From positions 186,001 to 250,000 of the forward strand of contig CAJIYW010000001.1 of assembly GCA_905181765.1 (NCBI GenBank): a stretch of DNA of 64,000 nucleotides. The letters run 5' to 3'. How positions within the stretch are numbered: the stretch's first letter is position 1; each line of letters begins with the position of its first letter. The notes under the pieces are model-generated. The model was given only the letters and a program-made list of their open reading frames with translations. It did no database searches and was not told where the DNA came from. The DNA comes from Flavobacteriales bacterium UBA6772. Lineage in GTDB: Bacteria > Bacteroidota > Bacteroidia > Flavobacteriales > Flavobacteriaceae. Shown one piece after another: positions 18,553-27,247 of the stretch. A program made the translations under genes and the position numbers.

Positions 18553-18640
18553 AATTACAATATATTAAATATATGTTTTGGATAAAGCTAAAATCCAAAT
18601 ATTTTAATTTAATTGTTATTTAATTATTAAAACAGAATTT

Positions 18641-18877
18641 ATGAAAAAAAGTATTATTTATTGCAATAGTAGTTGCAGTTTGTTTAATGAAATTAAATGC
18701 ACAAGGTTCTAATTTGGAATTATAGCAGGTTTTTATAGTTTATCTCTTAAGATGGATGGTTTAGATATGACAGAATCTTAAATTACATTAGGCTTATCTA
18801 ATTGATTTTCAGACGCGTCCTCTGGAATATCATTAAAACTTGATACTTTTAAAATAGGATTGGGCTATCGATTTTAA
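18641..18877 (+). pseudogene. Remnant of a small outer-membrane beta-barrel protein
   Basis: In the 400-base gap between xerD and aroQ, a start codon at 18641 opens a frame which, with a base correction, reads as a signal peptide (VLFIAIVVAVCLMKLNAQG) and a strand FGIIAGFYSL. Several stops follow, then GISLKLDTFKIGLGYRF, the classic end of a flavobacterial porin-family barrel, to a stop at 18877. The whole is about 78 codons, far shorter than the 180-200 of such barrels, so part is deleted. Decayed gene rather than base error alone. Confidence 0.5.
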
Positions 18878-18956
18878 TATGTCATGAAATAAAACAATTA
18901 AAATGGAAGCAATTTTGCTTTCATTTTTTTTATAAAAAGAATTGTATTTTTGCTGT

Positions 18957-19370
18957 ATGAAATTAATTATTATCAACGGTCCGAACTTAAACTTACTAGG
19001 AAAAAGAGAGCCTGAAATTTATGGTTCTAAAACTTTTGAAGATTTCTTTAAAGAGCTTCAATTAAAATATAAAGAGATAGAAATCTCTTATTTTCAATCG
19101 AATATCGAAGGAGAAATTATTGATAAATTACACGAGGTTGGTTTTGATTGCGATGGAATTATATTAAACGCTGCTGCTTATACACATACCTCTGTTGGTA
19201 TCGGTGATGCTGTAAAAGGAATTACAACTCCTGTTGTAGAAGTTCATATTTCCAATATTCATGCACGTGAAGAATTTAGGCAACACAGTTATATTTCTCC
19301 AAATGCTAGTGGCGTTTTATTTGGTTTTGGTTTAAAAGGATATGATTTAGCAATTCAGAGTTTTTTATAA
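18957..19370 (+). CDS. aroQ: 3-dehydroquinate dehydratase, type II
   Basis: Converts 3-dehydroquinate to 3-dehydroshikimate, third step of the shikimate pathway; dodecameric cytosolic enzyme. The N-terminal INGPNLNLLGKREPEIYG has the catalytic Arg17 and Tyr22, and HISNIHAREEFRQHS carries the catalytic histidine. About 137 residues with the ATG at 18957. Upstream TATTTTTG at 18945-18952 matches the -7 box but lies only 4 bases before this ATG, suggesting a leaderless mRNA if it is the real promoter. aroK lies 38 kb away. Confidence 0.95.
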   Translation: MKLIIINGPNLNLLGKREPEIYGSKTFEDFFKELQLKYKEIEISYFQSNIEGEIIDKLHEVGFDCDGIILNAAAYTHTSVGIGDAVKGITTPVVEVHISNIHAREEFRQHSYISPNASGVLFGFGLKGYDLAIQSFL

Positions 19371-19411
19371 AGAACCGTTTTAGAAAACTTGTGTTTGCTT
19401 TTTTCGGGTAT

Positions 19412-19871
19412 TTAAAACACGAGAATCATTTTAATATTTGCTCTTTCATAGTGTACGTCTCTCTCTAAAGGAACTTCTACAAAGCCAACTTTTTTATATA
19501 AGTTTTATAGCCGGAACTAATTTCTTATGGCTATAAAGTGTAATGCTTTTCCACTTTTTTTGTTTTGCAAAATTGATGCAATATTCAATTAATTTTTGTC
19601 CTATTTTTTGCCCTCTATATTCTGGTAGAATTGCCATTTTACTCAACTCAAAATAAATACTTTGGTCTATTAAAGCGATAGTGCCAATTATCTTTGTTTC
19701 ATTTTTTATAAAAAATATAAAACCACCAGTGTCTATAATATATTTTTGGGGATTGCTTAATATTTTTTCATCATAAGGTTCTACATAAAAATATTTTTCC
19801 AACCACTCTGTATTTAGATTATAAAAATCTTGAGAATATTCAGTTTTAAAAGGAATTATTTCTAGAGTCAT
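19412..19871 (-). pseudogene. GNAT N-acetyltransferase, frameshifted near its end
   Basis: Acetyl-CoA dependent GNAT acetyltransferase of unknown substrate. The acetyl-CoA binding motif is visible as ILPEYRGQKIGQKLI (about residues 80-94). The reading frame ends early after KKLVPAIKL, but the next frame continues with YKKVGFVEVPL and ERDVHYERANIKMILVF to a stop at 19412. One extra base near 19498 accounts for it, and the restored protein is about 152 residues, normal for the family. Probably a sequencing indel. Confidence 0.8.
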
Positions 19872-19910
19872 TGCGTATGCTATGTGGGTAAGCCTATTTA
19901 TTTTAAGCTT

Positions 19911-21081
19911 TTATGTAGTATCTGAAAGAAATAAATATCTAATACCAAGTAAAAGTAAAATTGGTATTGCTGTAATAGGGAATATTTGTAGTTCTAAAAT
20001 CCATAAAATTGGAACTATTGTCAAACAAACTAAAAGTACAATAAGATATTTTTGCAGCCATTTTTTAGCAATGGCTTTTGTAACTATAAATGCAACAATT
20101 AGATTTGGTAAAAAGGCCCATAAAACGTTGTAATTATTTGGTGCTGTTTTGTGTGATGAAAAGAGCCAGAAGTAGGTTAAAATAAGTCCAACAATACCAG
20201 TAAAGAAGAAAATTATAAAATCTAACCACTTTGTTCTTTTTTGGTTTTTTATATCTTTAATTGTAATTAATAGCACTATGAGTAATAATAAAGTAAAAAA
20301 GGATAAGGGATTAAATAAGGTTGTCTTATTGGATATCTCATCAAAATCTAACAAAACATCTTCTCTTTTTACTAAGTTAATAATTTTATGATCTCTTTTT
20401 ATTTTTCCGTTTTTAATAGTTTTAAAAAGATAATCTGGTAAATAGGTATATTCTAATTGATTCCTTTCTTGATCCAAAATTCTTCCGGTAATAAGATTAA
20501 TTCCAAAATTACCCCAAGTATTCCAAGTAATTTCTTTGTTCATAAGTGCCCTTAAGGTACTTTTATCTTTTATATTTTCAGAATTTAACACTACATTTTC
20601 TTCTAAAATAGCTGTTGTAATATCTCTTAAGTTTGGAAGCACAATTGTTAAAGAAAGGATCATACGGGTATGTAGCATTTTCGATGAGCGCATTATTTTC
20701 TAAATATAAAAAGAGTTGTTGCTTTTCTGTCTTATTTAAATTTAATACTTGTTGTTTTAACCAACGCTTATCTTTCTTGTAGCTTGATAAAAAATACTTA
20801 AAATCATACCTAGCCAATACATAATACATTTTACCATCTGCAAAATTTAGTAAAAAATTAGGTTGGTTAAAATCGAAAACACCATAATTATAAATAAGAT
20901 CTAAGTTTAAAACGGAATCTTTAATTCGAATTGCAGCATGTCCAAATTTTTCATATAACTCCACACCAGGACCCGCAGTAACTATAGAAATTTCCGAATA
21001 CACGGAAAGATTTACTTGTGCATTATTGTGAGTAATTGAAAAAAGAGAAAGTAAAACAAAAATGTATAATTTTTTAATCAT
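19911..21081 (-). pseudogene. DUF4105 (Lnb N-terminal-like) membrane protein, frameshifted
   Basis: Envelope protein with a signal peptide (MIKKLYIFVLLSLFSITHNNAQ, start at 21081) and an N-terminal DUF4105/Lnb domain holding the GVELYEKFGHAAI and NYGVFDF motifs. The frame reaches PYDPFFNNCASK, and the continuation LRDITTAILEENVV is in another frame, restored by removing one extra base near 20636-20641. The C-terminal part carries about five hydrophobic segments, so the protein is membrane-anchored by its end. The family has a papain-like fold (conserved Asn-Cys) but no established role. It starts next to a PorV/PorQ-like gene, presumably an operon. Confidence 0.78.
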
Positions 21082-21085
21082 AAAA

Positions 21086-22164
21086 TTAAGGTCTAATAAA
21101 ATTATAATCAAAAGTAATTGAAAATATATTAGAAAATAAAGCATTACCAACACTACCAATATTTGTTAATGCATAATCTATTTGTATTCCCCTATAGTTA
21201 AAACCAACTCCAAAGTTAGGTTGTAAAGACAAGGATTTAGCGTTGTTAAATTGTGTTAGCATATTGAAAATTACCAACACCAGCTCTCAGATATACTATT
21301 TTATCGTAATCTAATTGAAAACCAATGGCTGGGTCTACACTTCCTGCATCAGAGGAGAAAATATCATTGGTCTTTGCGAAACGCACATTTAAATCTACTT
21401 CTGCAAGTAAATTAAAAAAACGCCCAATTCTAAATTCTTTGGCGGCACCTATCTGTAATTTTGGCTTTGTAATTTCTGTGGTTTCTGGCAATTCTTGATT
21501 TTGTCCTGAAATAGCATTTTTGATTTTATCAAACTCCGTTTCATTTATTGCCCAAGTATTAAATGTTGTGGTAATATCTCTCGCCATTATACCGAATTTC
21601 CAATTATTTCTTTCAAATTGAATACCAACATCAAATCCGAAGCCCCATGAAGAAGCAAAATCACCAATGGTTCTTCTTACTACTTTAGCATTTACACCAA
21701 ATTTTAAATCCTTAAAAATAAGATTTCTAGCATATGCAATATTAAATAGCATAATCTGCAGCAGAAAAAAGGCTAATTCTATTAAAATCTATATTTCCTT
21801 CGCTGTCGATTAGTTCTGTGGTATTTAGAATATCATCTACTCCAAAACGGATAATAGAAATTCCTAATGCACTTTTTTTGTCTATGGGCATTGCAAATGC
21901 GGCATGATTATAATTTGCAATACCTGCAAAATAAGAAGCATGCATTAAAGACCCCTGATAGTCTTCTATACCAACTAGACCAGCTGGATTCCAATATATA
22001 GAATTCACATTATTAGAGGTGGCCACAATTGCTTTACTCATTCCTAAACCAGCTGCATCTACCCCAATATTTAAAAATTCATTAGAGTAATTTCTAAAAG
22101 CTTGCGCATTTATAAATAATGAGAAAAATAAAAATAAAAATAAAATTCTAAGTTTCAAAAGCAT
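21086..22164 (-). pseudogene. PorV/PorQ-family outer-membrane protein, two frameshifts
   Basis: Outer-membrane beta-barrel of the PorV/PorQ family linked to the type IX secretion system. A signal peptide (LFLFLFFSLFINAQA) leads to the family's N-terminal ATSNNVNSIYWNPAGL motif. The frame is lost near 21751 (FSAADYA), resumes with LLFNIAYARNLIFKDL, is lost again near 21263 (RAGVGNFQ), and ends NIFSITFDYNFIRP at 21086. One extra base at the first break and a one-base slip at the second restore a single protein of about 358 residues. PorQ is the likelier identity by general resemblance; the exact paralogue is not settled. Confidence 0.78.
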
Positions 22165-22228
22165 AATAATTTCTTCAACAAATATCTTAAATACTATTAA
22201 ACTAACATTGGTTTTGTTTAAATATTGT

Positions 22229-23212
22229 TTAATAAAGTGGAATTTGAATCTTTTCGCTTATAAATGAACTAATTCTTTTTTCTAACCACGTATTTTCTTG
22301 TGGCTTAAATGATTGTATAAAACCACAATGACCTCCATAATCTGTAATCTCTAAATAAAAATTTTTAGACTGCAATGCCGCTTTGGTAGGAAAGCATGCT
22401 GGTGACAAAAATGTATCATCTTTTGCATTTACCAATAAGGTAGGTCTATCAATTTTTGATAAATAAGGTTTAGAACTTGCTTTTTTCCAATAATCTTCTG
22501 GACTTTCAAAACCAAATACAGGAACTGTATATAGTTTTTCTAAATGCTTAAATTTTGTTGCTTTAAACAATTTATCTTTGTTTAAAGGATATTCTGGAAA
22601 TTTATGCGCTTTCTCTAAAATTTTATTTTTTAGTGTTTTAAAGAATATTTCAACATATAGTTTATTTTTTATTTTATCCATTTCTTGTTCTGCAGATGTT
22701 ATATCTACAGGAACAGATATAGCTGCCCCTCCTTTTACTCTTGAGGATAATTTTTCCTGATATTCACCTAAGTATTTTAAAGTTAAGTTACCTCCTAAAC
22801 TAAAACCAACAAGCACTATATTGTCGTAATTATAATTTTCTAAAAGATGTTCTACAACAAAGGCAACATCTTCAGTTTTTCCGCTGTGATAAGTTGATAA
22901 TAACAAATTATCTTCACCACTGCAACTCCTTAAATTAAAACAAACAGTATCTAATCCTTTCTTATTTAGATGATTAGATGTAGAGGCAATATACTTAGAT
23001 TTAGAACTTCCCTCTAAGCCATGAATTAATAGAACTAATGTTTTAGAACCTACAAAAGAAAAATCTAAGTCAATAAAATCAGCATCCCAAGTAGTGATTC
23101 TTTTTCTAGTATAGCTACATATATCTTTTGTAAAAAGTGGTCGATACATCGTATTAAAATGACCGTTTTTAAATGGTAAAGTAGGAGAGAAGTCTGATTT
23201 TATTATAGGCAT
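22229..23212 (-). CDS. YheT-family alpha/beta hydrolase
   Basis: Cytosolic alpha/beta hydrolase with nucleophile Ser in GFSLGGNLTLKY (about residue 143), oxyanion region LLIHGLEGSSKS near residue 67, and the catalytic His in DYGGHCGF near the C-terminus. The N-terminal half has the YheT pattern (FKNGHFNTMYRP). 327 residues, usual length. The natural substrate of this esterase-like family is unknown. Single gene between the PorV/PorQ-like gene and pssA. Confidence 0.9.
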   Translation of the reverse strand: MPIIKSDFSPTLPFKNGHFNTMYRPLFTKDICSYTRKRITTWDADFIDLDFSFVGSKTLVLLIHGLEGSSKSKYIASTSNHLNKKGLDTVCFNLRSCSGEDNLLLSTYHSGKTEDVAFVVEHLLENYNYDNIVLVGFSLGGNLTLKYLGEYQEKLSSRVKGGAAISVPVDITSAEQEMDKIKNKLYVEIFFKTLKNKILEKAHKFPEYPLNKDKLFKATKFKHLEKLYTVPVFGFESPEDYWKKASSKPYLSKIDRPTLLVNAKDDTFLSPACFPTKAALQSKNFYLEITDYGGHCGFIQSFKPQENTWLEKRISSFISEKIQIPLY

Positions 23213-23319
23213 CTAATAATTTTATTTTTATAATTTTTAAAAATACATAAAAAATAAATAGTTTTAGAAAATTACCCAAGTAGGATTTGCTATTTTAGCT
23301 ATTAAATTAATATTAAAAA

Positions 23320-24064
23320 ATGAAAAAACATATTCCTAACATATTAACGCTTGGTAATCTTTTTTGTGGAACAGTTGCAACTATTTATGCGGTTCAAGGA
23401 AATTTTGAAATTGCAGGAATTTTAGTTGTTTTAGGTATCTTTTTTGATTTTTTTGATGGATTTGCTGCAAGAATCTTAAATGTCTCTGGAGAATTAGGAA
23501 AACAGTTAGATTCTTTGGCAGATATGGTTACTAGTGGTGTTGTACCAGGTATTATAATGTTTAAATTGTTGGCTACAAGTCCAAATTTAGATACCTTAGA
23601 AAATGCACCTATAGATGCGAATTGGATGAACTTCAGTTTTGCTCCAATTCAGCTTTTTGGTTTATTACTTACTTTAGGAGCTTGTTACAGGCTTGCTAAA
23701 TTTAATATAGATACTAGACAATCAGAATCTTTTATTGGTCTTCCAACACCAGCGATGAGCTTGTTTGTAATCTCTTTGCCTTTAATTCAAGAATATTCCA
23801 CTATTGAATCTATTCAAAACTTAATCTCTAATCATTATTTTCTAATCTTAGTAACCGTATGTATTAACCTATTTAATGAATGCTGAATTGCCATTATTTT
23901 CTTTGAAGTTTAAGGAGTACTCTATAAAGAATAATTTATTAAATATTTATTTTTATTAATTTCATTAGTCAATGCTGTTGACATTGCAATTTGTATCAAT
24001 TCCCTTAATAATTGCATTTTACGTTTGTTTATCGGTAGTATCTAATCGCAGAAGAACAACGTAG
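23320..24064 (+). pseudogene. pssA: CDP-diacylglycerol-serine O-phosphatidyltransferase, frameshifted 3' part
   Basis: Integral membrane enzyme making phosphatidylserine, precursor of phosphatidylethanolamine. The CDP-alcohol phosphatidyltransferase motif is seen in DFFDGFAARILNVSGELGKQ and DSLADMVTSG (about residues 45-72), followed by hydrophobic helices. The frame breaks near 23863 at ILVTV, and the remainder (LTYLMNAELPLFSLKFKEYS, then LLTLQFVSIPLIIAFYV) is spread over other frames to a stop at 24064, so at least two or three indels are needed. This gene is normally essential, which favours sequencing error. Confidence 0.82.
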
Positions 24065-24105
24065 TTTGCAATTATTTAGCGGAGTATTGTACTTACTAGT
24101 TCAAT

Positions 24106-24147
24106 AAAAAAGCATCCATAAATAATAGTTTATGGATGCTTTTTTAT
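24106..24147. terminator. Bidirectional terminator between pssA and lptB
   Basis: AAAAAAGCATCCATAAA / TTTATGGATGCTTTTTT inverted repeat with a short loop, T-run on both strands. Confidence 0.85.
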
Positions 24148-24168
24148 GATTTTTTGACTGTATTATTT

Positions 24169-24906
24169 CTAAAATATTTTTTTTCTTTTTAACTCAAAAT
24201 CTTTACCAAGATACACTTTACGGACCATTTCATCGGCAGCTAATTCTTCGGGTGTTCCCTCTTTTAAGATGCTTCCATTGTACATTAAGTACGTTTTGTC
24301 TGTAATAGCTAAAGTTGCTTGTACATCATGATCTGTTATTAAGATACCAATATTTTTTTCTTTTAATTGCGCAACAATACTTTGTATGTCTTCCACGGCA
24401 ATTGGATCTACACCTGCAAAAGGTTCATCTAATAAAATAAAATTAGGGTCAGAAGCTAAACAACGTGCTATTTCTGTTCTTCTCCTTTCGCCACCAGATA
24501 ATAAGTCTCCTCGGTTCTTTCGAACATGACCTATATTAAATTCTTCTATTAAAGATTCTAATTTTATTTTTTGTTCTTTTTTAGAGCGTCCGGTAAATTG
24601 TAAAACAGACATAATATTATCTTCTACAGACAATTTTCTAAAAACAGATGCTTCTTGCGCTAAGTAACCAATTCCCTTTTGTGCACGTTTGTACATCGCA
24701 TCTTGGGTAATTTCTTCATCATTTAAAAATATTTTACCTGCATTTGGCTTTACCATGCCCACAATCATGTAAAAAGAAGTGGTTTTACCAGCACCATTAG
24801 GTCCTAATAATCCAATGATTTCTCCTTGCTGAACTTCCAAAGAAATGTCTCTTACAACTTTTCTGCTTCCATAAATTTTTTGAATGTTCTCTGCTCTTAA
24901 AATCAT
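24169..24906 (-). CDS. lptB: LPS export ABC transporter ATP-binding protein LptB
   Basis: ATPase of the LptB2FG complex that extracts LPS from the inner membrane. Walker A GPNGAGKTT near residue 35, the ABC signature LLSGGERRRTEIARC near 138, Walker B NFILLDEPFAGVDP near 160 and the switch His in LITDHDVQ. 245 residues, standard. It is the last gene of its strand block, with an AhpD-like gene upstream. The match to the LptB group (FAGVDPIAVEDIQ) is specific. Confidence 0.95.
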   Translation of the reverse strand: MILRAENIQKIYGSRKVVRDISLEVQQGEIIGLLGPNGAGKTTSFYMIVGMVKPNAGKIFLNDEEITQDAMYKRAQKGIGYLAQEASVFRKLSVEDNIMSVLQFTGRSKKEQKIKLESLIEEFNIGHVRKNRGDLLSGGERRRTEIARCLASDPNFILLDEPFAGVDPIAVEDIQSIVAQLKEKNIGILITDHDVQATLAITDKTYLMYNGSILKEGTPEELAADEMVRKVYLGKDFELKRKKIF

Positions 24907-24981
24907 ATTTTAAAAAATGTGTAATGTTGCTTTCGTAAATGTAATAAATAACTATGTTAAGAGTCTTAAACAATTAAACAT

Positions 24982-25338
24982 TTATGCTTCTTTACTTTCT
25001 TCTTCCAGCGCTTCCCAATATTCTAGTGCTTTTCTTAAATGCGGAATTACAATAGTACCGCCAATTAAATTAGCAATAGACATTGTTTCCATCATTTCTT
25101 CTTTTGTAACTCCATTTTTTTTTGCTGCTTCTAAATGATATTGTACACAGTCATCACATCTTAAAACAGCTGAAGCTACTAATCCTAAAAGCTCTTTAGT
25201 CTTTACAGGTAAATGACCTTTTTGGAAAGCATTGGTATCTAAATTAAATATTCTTTTAATAACTTTATTGTCGGAAGCTAATATTTTTTCGTTCATTTTA
25301 GAACGATAATCATTAAACTCTTGTACTTTATTATGCAT
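24982..25338 (-). CDS. Carboxymuconolactone decarboxylase (AhpD-like) family protein
   Basis: Small all-helical protein of 118 residues with the CxxC pair CDDCVQYHLEAAKKNG (about residues 57-72), the redox motif of AhpD-like peroxidases, with the downstream His. AhpD-like proteins are thiol reductants, but the substrate here is unknown. It overlaps the 3' end of tatC by 8 bases, so it is translationally coupled and probably in an operon kdsD-tatC-ahpD-like. Confidence 0.88.
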   Translation of the reverse strand: MHNKVQEFNDYRSKMNEKILASDNKVIKRIFNLDTNAFQKGHLPVKTKELLGLVASAVLRCDDCVQYHLEAAKKNGVTKEEMMETMSIANLIGGTIVIPHLRKALEYWEALEEESKEA

Positions 25339-26140
25339 CTTTTTTTTGTTTTTTAATCACCATTCTAGAAACTTTAATGCTTATTTCATACAAAACAAGT
25401 ATTGGTATTGCAACAATTACTTGACTTGCAACGTCTGGAGGTGTAATAATAGCTGCTAAAATTAATACCAGTACTAGTGCATGTTTTCTGTATTTCTTTA
25501 AAAATTCTGGAGTTACCAAACCAATCTTTGTTAAAAAATAAACCAATACGGGTAGTTCAAATAAAACAGAAACTCCTAATAGCATATTGGTAACTAATCC
25601 GATATGAGATTCTAGTGTGAAGTTGTTCTGAATTACATCTGAAATTTTATAATTATACAAAAAATGTATTGATATTGGCGCAATCACATAAAAACTAAAT
25701 GCAATACCACAGAAAAATAAAAACGAAGCAATAAACATAAACCCTCTGGAGCTTTTAACCTCTTTTTTTGTTAAACCTGGAGAAATAAAACGCCAAAGTT
25801 CCCAAAGTAAATAAGGAAATGCTAATATGATTCCTAAAATTAAAGATGACCAAATGGCAGTCATTAGTTGCTGTGTAGGTTTTAAACTTATTAAATTATC
25901 AGTAAAAGCGACATTACAGAAGGTGCTATCCATTCCGAATAAATTAAAAAAATCACAGAATATTTGATACGTTATGAAATCTGATTTTCTATGTGCTAAT
26001 AAAAAATGATTGAATACTTCTTTTTGAAAAACAAATAGTAAAATGCCAATAATAAATATGGCTGCTGCGCTTCTTACTAAATGCCATCTTAATTCTTCTA
26101 GATGCCCTAAAAATGACATTTCATTTTTTGTCTCCTCCAT
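25331..26140 (-). CDS. tatC: Sec-independent protein translocase TatC
   Basis: Receptor subunit of the Tat pathway that moves folded proteins across the inner membrane. The N-terminal MSFLGHLEELRWHLVRS motif and the six hydrophobic helices are visible (for example LYNYKISDVIQNNF between helices), with helix pairs spread over the 269 residues. TatA is not in the window. It overlaps kdsD by one base (TAATG) upstream and the AhpD-like gene downstream. Confidence 0.95.
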   Translation of the reverse strand: MEETKNEMSFLGHLEELRWHLVRSAAAIFIIGILLFVFQKEVFNHFLLAHRKSDFITYQIFCDFFNLFGMDSTFCNVAFTDNLISLKPTQQLMTAIWSSLILGIILAFPYLLWELWRFISPGLTKKEVKSSRGFMFIASFLFFCGIAFSFYVIAPISIHFLYNYKISDVIQNNFTLESHIGLVTNMLLGVSVLFELPVLVYFLTKIGLVTPEFLKKYRKHALVLVLILAAIITPPDVASQVIVAIPILVLYEISIKVSRMVIKKQKKDA

Positions 26141-27108
26141 TAGAAAATTCCTTCTTTAATTAGGTCGTGTAAATGAACTATACCAATATATTTTTCTTGC
26201 GCATCAACTACCAAAATTTGAGTAATATTATTGCTCTCTAATTTATCTAAAGCTTCAATAGCCATCGCATTTTCCTGAATAGTTTTTGGGTTTTTACCCA
26301 TAATGTCTTTTGCTGTAAAGTGGCTGATATCTGTGGTTTTACTTAGCATACGTCTCAAGTCTCCATCTGTAATAATACCGACTATTTTTTCATTTTTTAG
26401 AACAGCAGTAACTCCTAATCTTTTTTCAGAAATTTCTACAATTACTTTGGCTATAGAATCTGAAACATTAACTTTAGGTATTTGATTGTTTTTAATTAAA
26501 TCAGATACTCTGAGGTACAAACGTTTTCCAAGGGCACCACCTGGATGATATTTTGCAAAATCTTTCTTCGAAAACCCTCTTAAGTCCTGCAAGCAAACAG
26601 CTAGAGCGTCTCCCATAACTAGCTGGGCGGTTGTGCTTGTAGTTGGTGCTAAATTATTAGGACAGGCTTCTTTTTCTACAAAAGTATTTAAAGTAAAGTC
26701 AGCGTTTTTTCCTAAAAAAGAGTCTATGTTACCCGTAATTGCTATTATTTTATTCCCATAATTTTTAATTAAAGGTACTAGCACTTTAATTTCTGGCGTA
26801 TTCCCACTTTTGGATAAACAGATTACAATATCATTCTTTTGCACGTTTCCTAAATCTCCATGAATTGCATCTGCCGCATGCATAAAAATAGCAGGTGTTC
26901 CTGTAGAATTAAATGTAGCTACTATTTTTGCGCCAATATTGGCACTTTTACCAATTCCTGTTACAATTACTCTTCCGTTTGAATTTAAAATAAAATTAAT
27001 TGCTTTTTCGAAGTTTTCGTCTAATAATTTTTCTAAATTCGCAATAGCCGCGCTTTCCAATAAAATGGTTTCCTTGGCAGTTTGTAAAATTGGATTTAAT
27101 TTTTTCAA
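26140..27108 (-). CDS. kdsD: Arabinose-5-phosphate isomerase, KpsF/GutQ (KdsD) type
   Basis: Interconverts ribulose-5-phosphate and arabinose-5-phosphate, the first step of Kdo synthesis. An SIS domain about residues 35-170 (VTGIGKSANIGAKIVATFNS, SKSGNTPEI) is followed by two CBS domains about 205-320. 322 residues. It shares an operon with tatC and the AhpD-like protein, while kdsC at 1 kb encodes a later step of the pathway. Divergent from recQ, a common arrangement in Bacteroidota. Confidence 0.93.
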   Translation of the reverse strand: MKKLNPILQTAKETILLESAAIANLEKLLDENFEKAINFILNSNGRVIVTGIGKSANIGAKIVATFNSTGTPAIFMHAADAIHGDLGNVQKNDIVICLSKSGNTPEIKVLVPLIKNYGNKIIAITGNIDSFLGKNADFTLNTFVEKEACPNNLAPTTSTTAQLVMGDALAVCLQDLRGFSKKDFAKYHPGGALGKRLYLRVSDLIKNNQIPKVNVSDSIAKVIVEISEKRLGVTAVLKNEKIVGIITDGDLRRMLSKTTDISHFTAKDIMGKNPKTIQENAMAIEALDKLESNNITQILVVDAQEKYIGIVHLHDLIKEGIF

Positions 27109-27247
27109 TAGTTTGGTATTTTATCAGAATAAAAAAAAGTTATATCTTTAGTTTAATAAACAAGCAAATTTACCACAAAAAAATAGTTTCATCAAACTTT
27201 AAAAAAGGTTTGTATTTTGTTTTTAATTTTAAACGAATATTTAATAA

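Noticed and set aside
19882..20133. Plus-strand frame inside the DUF4105 gene
   Set aside because: It is the opposite strand of a real coding region and has no family signal.
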